A model generated the notes under the pieces. That model saw only the letters and a program-made list of their open reading frames with translations, was not told the DNA's origin and searched no databases. From Acidimicrobiales bacterium (lineage in GTDB: Bacteria; Actinomycetota; Acidimicrobiia; Acidimicrobiales; MedAcidi-G1): DNA of 64,000 nucleotides. Position numbers and translations under genes: made by a program. This document shows positions 60,105-64,000 of the stretch, in pieces. Where the stretch lies: NCBI GenBank assembly GCA_030747595.1, contig JASLKK010000010.1:46061-110060 (forward strand), given 5' to 3'. Every line of letters starts with the position of its first letter. Positions within the stretch are counted from its first letter, which is position 1.

Positions 60105-60143
60105 CACGGACCGGGGTGACGCTTCGGCGAGCCCCGGTCCGTG
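60105..60143. repeat. Second hairpin in the WhiB-TlpA gap
   Basis: Perfect 12-bp arms CACGGACCGGGG / CCCCGGTCCGTG around a 15-nt loop. It could be a back-up terminator or an operator for the next gene at 60205. The rest of the 180-bp gap shows no gene. Confidence 0.45.
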
Positions 60144-60204
60144 TGGCAACCATGATTCCGCCACAGCATGTTCGCTCCACGGTGGGCCGGTACCGTCGAC
60201 GTTC

Positions 60205-60723
60205 GTGCCTCGTATCCCTGTCGGTCTGCTCCTCATGGGGCTGTTCCTCGTGGGGCTGTCGGCGTCCACCGTCGGCTGTGCCGAGGACCCTGAGACCGTC
60301 GTCGACGTGACCTCGATGCCCTTCGAACTCTGGACCGGGAAGACCACCACGCTGGACGACCTGACCGACAGCGACGATCGACCCGTCGTGGTGAACCTTT
60401 GGGCCACGTGGTGTACACCGTGCCTCAAGGAGATGCCCGTCCTGCAGACCGCCCACGAGAGGGGTTCTGGGCAGGTCCGGTTCGTAGGCATCAACGTCAG
60501 CGACTCACCCACCCGGGCGGCCCAGCGGGCCGACGAACTCGAGATCACCTACCTTCAGGGTCGTGATCCCGATGGAGAGTTCTCCGCAGCCCTCAGCACC
60601 GTCGGCCTGCCGGTGACCGCCTTCGTAGACCGAGGGGGCGATCTGGTCTATGTCCACCATGGGTCGCTTGATGCCGACGAACTGGCCGAAGCCATCAGGG
60701 AGTATCTGGAGCCGACCCGATGA
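60205..60723 (+). CDS. TlpA-like thiol-disulfide oxidoreductase (lipoprotein)
   Basis: Membrane-attached thioredoxin-like protein, 172 residues. After a signal peptide with possible lipobox at C25, the fold carries WATWCTPC (C70, C73) and the cis-Pro segment VGLPVTAFVD. Such proteins reduce apocytochrome c cysteines or other extracytoplasmic thiols. The CcdA-like gene follows 24 bp later, its natural electron donor, which fits the several cytochromes c in this window. GTG start. Confidence 0.9.
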   Translation: MPRIPVGLLLMGLFLVGLSASTVGCAEDPETVVDVTSMPFELWTGKTTTLDDLTDSDDRPVVVNLWATWCTPCLKEMPVLQTAHERGSGQVRFVGINVSDSPTRAAQRADELEITYLQGRDPDGEFSAALSTVGLPVTAFVDRGGDLVYVHHGSLDADELAEAIREYLEPTR

Positions 60724-60747
60724 TCCCCGTCCGGTAATCCCCCTCCC

Positions 60748-61848
60748 ATGATCGACGTCTCCCTTGCCCTGCCGTTCACTCTGGGCATCGTCACGGCCAT
60801 CAACCCGTGCGGCTTCGCCATGCTCCCCACCTGGCTCGGCTACTTCCTGGGCCGCGACACGGCGGACGGTGAGGCCCGCCCTGAACAGGTCCTACGGGGA
60901 TTGTCGGTCAGCCTCATCTTGACGGCGGCTTTCGTGCTGGTGTTCGGCGCCCTCGGCCTGGCCGTCAACACGATGGTCTCCGAGGAGGCCATTGCCACCA
61001 AGACCCCGTGGGTCACGGTGATCCTCGGCGCGGCGTTTGTCCCCTACGGCCTGTTCATGCTGACCGGCCGGCAACTCCGGATCCCCTTCTTCAAACCCGG
61101 CCGCGGCCCGTCGACCACCGAACTGTGGTCAGTCCTTGGGTTCGGCGTGTCGTACGCCGTGGTTTCTATCGGCTGCTCGGCCCCCATCTTCCTATTGCAC
61201 GTGGCCGGGAGCTTCGGACGGGACGGCATCGTCGACGGGATCGCCGTCTACCTGGCGTTCGCCGCCGGCATGGCCGCCGTGGTCACCTCGCTCACCCTCT
61301 CGTTGGCCGTGGCCCGAGGCGGTCTGGCCCGTCACCTCCGGCGTCTGCTCCCCCACTTCGATCGGATCGGTGCCGTGGCCCTCATGCTGGGCGGCGCCTA
61401 CCTGGTCGTCTACGGCGTCTACGAGATCCGCATCCTGCGGGACGCGCGGGCCCCGTCCAATCCGATCGTGGACTCGGTGACCGACCTCCAGTCGCACCTC
61501 ACCAACTGGGCGGCCAATGTCGGTGGCCCGCGCCTGGGCCTCGCTCTCTGGTTGGTGGTGGCCACGCTGGTGGTGTGGGGCCTCGGGCCGGCACTGTCGA
61601 CCCGACCCCGCCGGTGGCTCTGGATGGTGGCCGGTGGCGCCTGGGGTGTGGCCGAGGGACTGGTCCACCGGGGCGATCTGCTGGTCATCCCGGTCGGCCG
61701 CCTGATCGGTGACTGGCCGGCACGCATCGGCAACTGGATCGACGACCCGGTGCGATGGGCCACCCCACTCGAGGCACTGCTTACCATTACCGTCCTGCTG
61801 GTCGTGTGGGCGTCGGCTCACGGGGCAATGAGTGACCGGCGTCGGTGA
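60748..61848 (+). CDS. CcdA-family cytochrome c biogenesis / thiol-reductant transporter
   Basis: Polytopic membrane protein of the CcdA/DsbD-beta group that passes reducing power from cytoplasmic thioredoxin outward. It has AINPCGFAMLPTW near the N-terminus and the second redox cysteine in SIGCSAPIFLL. Its 366 residues exceed standard CcdA (about 230); the extra C-terminal region (about 210-366) holds two or three more helices (LALWLVVATLVVWGL) and is unassigned. It is next to the TlpA-like gene and overlaps the next gene by 4 bp. Confidence 0.88.
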   Translation: MIDVSLALPFTLGIVTAINPCGFAMLPTWLGYFLGRDTADGEARPEQVLRGLSVSLILTAAFVLVFGALGLAVNTMVSEEAIATKTPWVTVILGAAFVPYGLFMLTGRQLRIPFFKPGRGPSTTELWSVLGFGVSYAVVSIGCSAPIFLLHVAGSFGRDGIVDGIAVYLAFAAGMAAVVTSLTLSLAVARGGLARHLRRLLPHFDRIGAVALMLGGAYLVVYGVYEIRILRDARAPSNPIVDSVTDLQSHLTNWAANVGGPRLGLALWLVVATLVVWGLGPALSTRPRRWLWMVAGGAWGVAEGLVHRGDLLVIPVGRLIGDWPARIGNWIDDPVRWATPLEALLTITVLLVVWASAHGAMSDRRR

Positions 61849-62543
61849 ACCGACCTATCCGGTCGGCGGTGGTCGACGACCGAACGCCGGGACGGGTTGA
61901 ACCCATCGAGCACCTGACCGACCTTCTGGCCCTGCCCGGGGTGGTCGAGGAGTTCCACCTCCGGTCGACAACCGGCGTGTGCGCCCTCCACGGTGGGGGC
62001 CTGGAACGGGCCACCGAAGTGGTGGCCCGAGAGGTGGCGAACCGGATCGACGGTTCGCTTTACGCAGTGGTCCAGCCCGATGGCTGTCGACGCCACCTCC
62101 CGTCCACCCGCTTCGTGCCCGGGGTGTCGTCGAGCCTGGACGCGTTCCTTGGTCGGGTGGACACCGTGTTGTCGATTCACGGTTACGGCCGACACGACGA
62201 CTTCTGGGCCGTACTGGTCGGTGGAGCCGACCGTACGGCGGCCCATCATGTGGCTGGCCATCTCCGGGGGGTTCTGCCCGAGGAGTACCGGGTGGTCGAC
62301 GACGTGGAGGCCATGCCTCGGTCGCTCCGCGGCCTGCACCCCGACAACCCCGTGAACCGGGTGGACGGTGGCGGCGTCCAGGTCGAGTTGCCACCCAGCA
62401 TCCGGTGGAACCGCGACCACCGGGACTGGTCGGATCGGGACGGTACGCCCCGGGCCGAACATCTCGACCTCCTCATCGACGGCCTGGTGGCCGCCCTGGA
62501 GGATCCCGACCGACCCGATCGGACCATCGGACAGGCCCGCTAA
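61845..62543 (+). CDS. Poly-gamma-glutamate hydrolase family (DUF867-like) protein
   Basis: Related to phage-type poly-gamma-glutamate hydrolases. It has VCALHGGGLERATEVVAREVA at the start of the fold, SIHGYGRHDDFWAVLVGG in the centre and GVQVELPPSIR at the end, as in that family. 232 residues from a GTG start that overlaps the CcdA stop by 4 bp. Whether it degrades poly-gamma-glutamate or another gamma-linked peptide is unknown. The coupling with a thiol-redox pair is unexplained. Confidence 0.78.
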   Translation: MNRPIRSAVVDDRTPGRVEPIEHLTDLLALPGVVEEFHLRSTTGVCALHGGGLERATEVVAREVANRIDGSLYAVVQPDGCRRHLPSTRFVPGVSSSLDAFLGRVDTVLSIHGYGRHDDFWAVLVGGADRTAAHHVAGHLRGVLPEEYRVVDDVEAMPRSLRGLHPDNPVNRVDGGGVQVELPPSIRWNRDHRDWSDRDGTPRAEHLDLLIDGLVAALEDPDRPDRTIGQAR

Positions 62544-62552
62544 CTCTTGGCC

Positions 62553-63188
62553 CTAGGGCGCTCGGCGTTCCACCACCCAGGACGCACCGTCGAGGCGGTA
62601 CCGCAGGCGATCATGGAGCCGGTCTGGTCGGCCCTGCCAGAACTCGATCGAGTGGGGCCTGACTCGGTAGCCACCCCAGTGGTCGGGCCGTTCGACGGGC
62701 TGGTCGGCCCAGCGCTGCTCGGCCTCGACGAAGGCGCGTTCGAGTGTGGCTCGGTCGGGCACCACGACGCTCTGGTCCGACGCCCACGCCCCGAGCTGAC
62801 TCCCTCGTGGTCGGGAGATCCAGTAGCCGTCGGACTCCTCGTCGTTGAGGCGCTCGGCGGTGCCCATTACCCGGACCTGACGGCGCAACTCAGTCCAACT
62901 GAAGGTAAGGGCGGCCCGACCTGACCTGTCCATCTCGGCGGCCTTGTCGCTGGTGTAGTTGGTGAACAATACGAAGCCCTCGGCGTCGATTCGCTTGAGG
63001 AGCACGTTGCGGGCCGATGGCCACCCATCGGCGGTCACCGTGGAGAGCACCATGGCGTTGGGTTCCCAGTAGCCGGCTGCCTCGACTTCGCCGAACCATC
63101 GTTGGAACTGGATGAAAGGATCGCCTGCCAGGTCGGCCAGGTCGAAGCCCGCCGACTCGTAGGCCTCCCGTACCCCACTCAAGTCCAT
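62553..63188 (-). CDS. pdxH: Pyridoxamine 5'-phosphate oxidase
   Basis: FMN-dependent enzyme that makes pyridoxal 5'-phosphate. It begins MDLSGVREAYESAG, with WPSARNVLLKRIDAEGFVLFTNY, KAAEMDRSGRAALTFSW and the C-terminal region IEFWQGRPDRLHDRLRY. 211 residues from ATG 63188; the longer open frame is unsupported. It converges on the DUF867-like gene. The 211-bp gap upstream has no gene. Confidence 0.95.
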   Translation of the reverse strand: MDLSGVREAYESAGFDLADLAGDPFIQFQRWFGEVEAAGYWEPNAMVLSTVTADGWPSARNVLLKRIDAEGFVLFTNYTSDKAAEMDRSGRAALTFSWTELRRQVRVMGTAERLNDEESDGYWISRPRGSQLGAWASDQSVVVPDRATLERAFVEAEQRWADQPVERPDHWGGYRVRPHSIEFWQGRPDRLHDRLRYRLDGASWVVERRAP

Positions 63189-63378
63189 CCCGCCAGTCAA
63201 CCAGCCGACGCCTCGTACCAGCACACCCGCTGCACCCCAGCTGCGAGAGTGGCGCGAAACCCCCACGCCCTCCAAATAATGGGTCCTGGCTTCACCGAGG
63301 TGAGACTCCGAACGCGATCCAGACAAATCGGGAACGCGCCCCGTGCTCTAGGTCCCCACCAGAGATGTGGGTGAAAAG

Positions 63379-63394
63379 TGTCCGTGCTCGGACA
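63379..63394 (-). terminator. Probable terminator of the VOC gene
   Basis: On the minus strand TGTCCG-AGCA-CGGACA is a perfect 6-bp hairpin followed by CTTTTC, five bases after the VOC stop codon. Short T-run, but well placed. Confidence 0.5.
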
Positions 63395-63399
63395 ACGAC

Positions 63400-63762
63400 C
63401 TAGTAGTCACCAGGTTCGTAAAGGACCACCTCTACTCCACCCGGTAGCACCATCACGATGACGAGTCCCCACCCCTTATCGACTGGAGCGCCCCGGAACT
63501 CGACTCCCTTCGCCCGCAATTCCTCCACCGTTGTGTTGAGGTCGTCGCACATGAACGAAACCTCGTGGGTAGGTCGATCACCGGGGTGGATATCTAACTC
63601 AGGCGGACCAGCGTGGGGCTCCATCGTGGTTGGTGGAAGACTGAAGGTCACAAAGTCGCCATCCTCGCCAACTATTGGGAGTTCAAGTACATCGCGCATT
63701 ACAGCTCGGAAAGCATCAATCTCGGAGGTATAGAACAGTGTGTGGGCTCCGGTGATGGCCAT
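63400..63762 (-). CDS. VOC-family (glyoxalase/bleomycin-resistance-like) protein
   Basis: A 120-residue vicinal-oxygen-chelate domain protein. It begins MAITGAHTLFYTSEIDAFRAV and has THEVSFMCDDLNTTVEEL and GVEVVLYEP, so two beta-alpha-beta-beta-beta modules are likely. Metal ligands may be His in THEV and Glu in GVEVVLY. Substrate unknown. ATG 63762 is preferred to ATG 63807. Confidence 0.82.
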   Translation of the reverse strand: MAITGAHTLFYTSEIDAFRAVMRDVLELPIVGEDGDFVTFSLPPTTMEPHAGPPELDIHPGDRPTHEVSFMCDDLNTTVEELRAKGVEFRGAPVDKGWGLVIVMVLPGGVEVVLYEPGDY

Positions 63763-63925
63763 AATCAACTCAACTTTCTCGCGGTGACCCAATGGAATAC
63801 GGGTCATTGGTGATTGTAGGGGTACTCTATTTATATTAGTATTACTTTAGTTCCTGTACTTACCAATCATTGGCTTATTCCATGAATCCAAACTCCCTCG
63901 ACAGGAGCCTGTAGGAACTAGGCGT
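63763..63925. other. AT-rich intergenic region
   Basis: The gap between two minus-strand genes is markedly AT-rich around 63820-63870 (TATTTATATTAGTATTAC). It contains TAGTTCCT (63848-63855) and its complement AGGAACTA (63913-63920) as a loose 8-bp inverted repeat, plus a short ACAGG-AG-CCTGT hairpin at 63901-63912. It probably holds the VOC gene promoter, but no convincing hexamer pair was found. Confidence 0.4.
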
Positions 63926-64000
63926 TCAGCCCAGTACTTCGCGGGTGTAACGGACGACAGCCTCAGTCTCACTATCACTGAGTTTTCCAGCAAACGCCGG
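63926..64000 (-). CDS. C-terminal end of a cytochrome c domain (partial)
   Basis: The last 24 codons of a minus-strand gene read PAFAGKLSDSETEAVVRYTRE and end VLG-stop. This is the closing helix of a class I cytochrome c, where the Met-Pro before it would bind haem. Most of the gene lies beyond base 64000. Confidence 0.8.
   Translation of the reverse strand, partial: PAFAGKLSDSETEAVVRYTREVLG

Noticed and set aside
1..64000. CRISPR arrays, insertion sequences, phage genes or integrases
   Set aside because: No evenly spaced direct repeats, transposase, integrase or terminal inverted repeats were found on reading through the window.

Overview
The window is high-GC DNA from an actinobacterium, most likely a member of Acidimicrobiia or a close relative. 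The pointers are mycothiol glycosyltransferase MshA, a WhiB protein, a rex-hemA-hemC-hemD-hemB-hemL gene order, an F420-type LLM oxidoreductase, a DUF4031 protein and many GTG or TTG starts. The class-level placement is inference; the phylum-level placement is well supported. The window is chromosomal: both ends cut through respiratory genes (nuoA on the left, a cytochrome c tail on the right).

Left part (1-17 kb): energy metabolism and haem. A minus-strand operon encodes a split, b6f-like quinol-cytochrome c reductase (membrane protein, 2x[4Fe-4S] ferredoxin, cytochrome b6-like and subunit-IV-like proteins, Rieske protein, dihaem cytochrome c, an unknown membrane protein) and runs straight into nuoA. 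Divergent from it are a monohaem membrane cytochrome c, a geranylgeranyl-reductase-family flavoprotein (probably menaquinone modification) and pgi. A second minus-strand operon is rex-hemACDBL. Near-consensus Rex operators lie before rex and before the reductase operon, so one redox (NADH/NAD+) sensor probably sets both haem supply and the respiratory chain.

Middle (17-36 kb): housekeeping and general metabolism. It holds SAM hydroxide adenosyltransferase with a coupled 29-residue membrane peptide, proC, mshA with ybjN and a MoaD-like protein, a YaaA-family protein, a run of lipid and amino-acid oxidoreductases (ALO-type flavoenzyme, D-serine-dehydratase-like protein, acyl-CoA dehydrogenase, a tandem SDR fusion, MOSC), and a tight operon MFS / TauD-type dioxygenase / MFS / NTF2-like.

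Accessory region (36-52.7 kb): catabolic genes ending at tRNA-Lys(UUU). It holds an SCP2-PhyH dioxygenase, an SDR, an enoyl-CoA hydratase, a Tat-exported flavin amine oxidase whose domain order is circularly permuted, and a six-gene minus-strand operon with two sulfatases (one fused to a DJ-1/PfpI domain), a haloalkane dehalogenase, an MBL hydrolase, an SRPBCC protein and a tandem DUF1330 protein. A divergent TetR gene is placed to control that operon. The combination points to use of a sulfated, possibly halogenated compound.

Right part (52.7-64 kb): a GH3 lipoprotein, dUTPase, oligoribonuclease, an MBL protein, a WhiB7-like regulator behind a short ORF and an intrinsic terminator (a likely translation-coupled attenuator), a TlpA/CcdA thiol-redox pair overlapping a poly-gamma-glutamate-hydrolase-like gene, pdxH and a VOC protein. 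The observations most worth a second look are the permuted amine oxidase, the WhiB7-type attenuator, the sulfatase/dehalogenase operon with its fusion protein, and the shared Rex operators.
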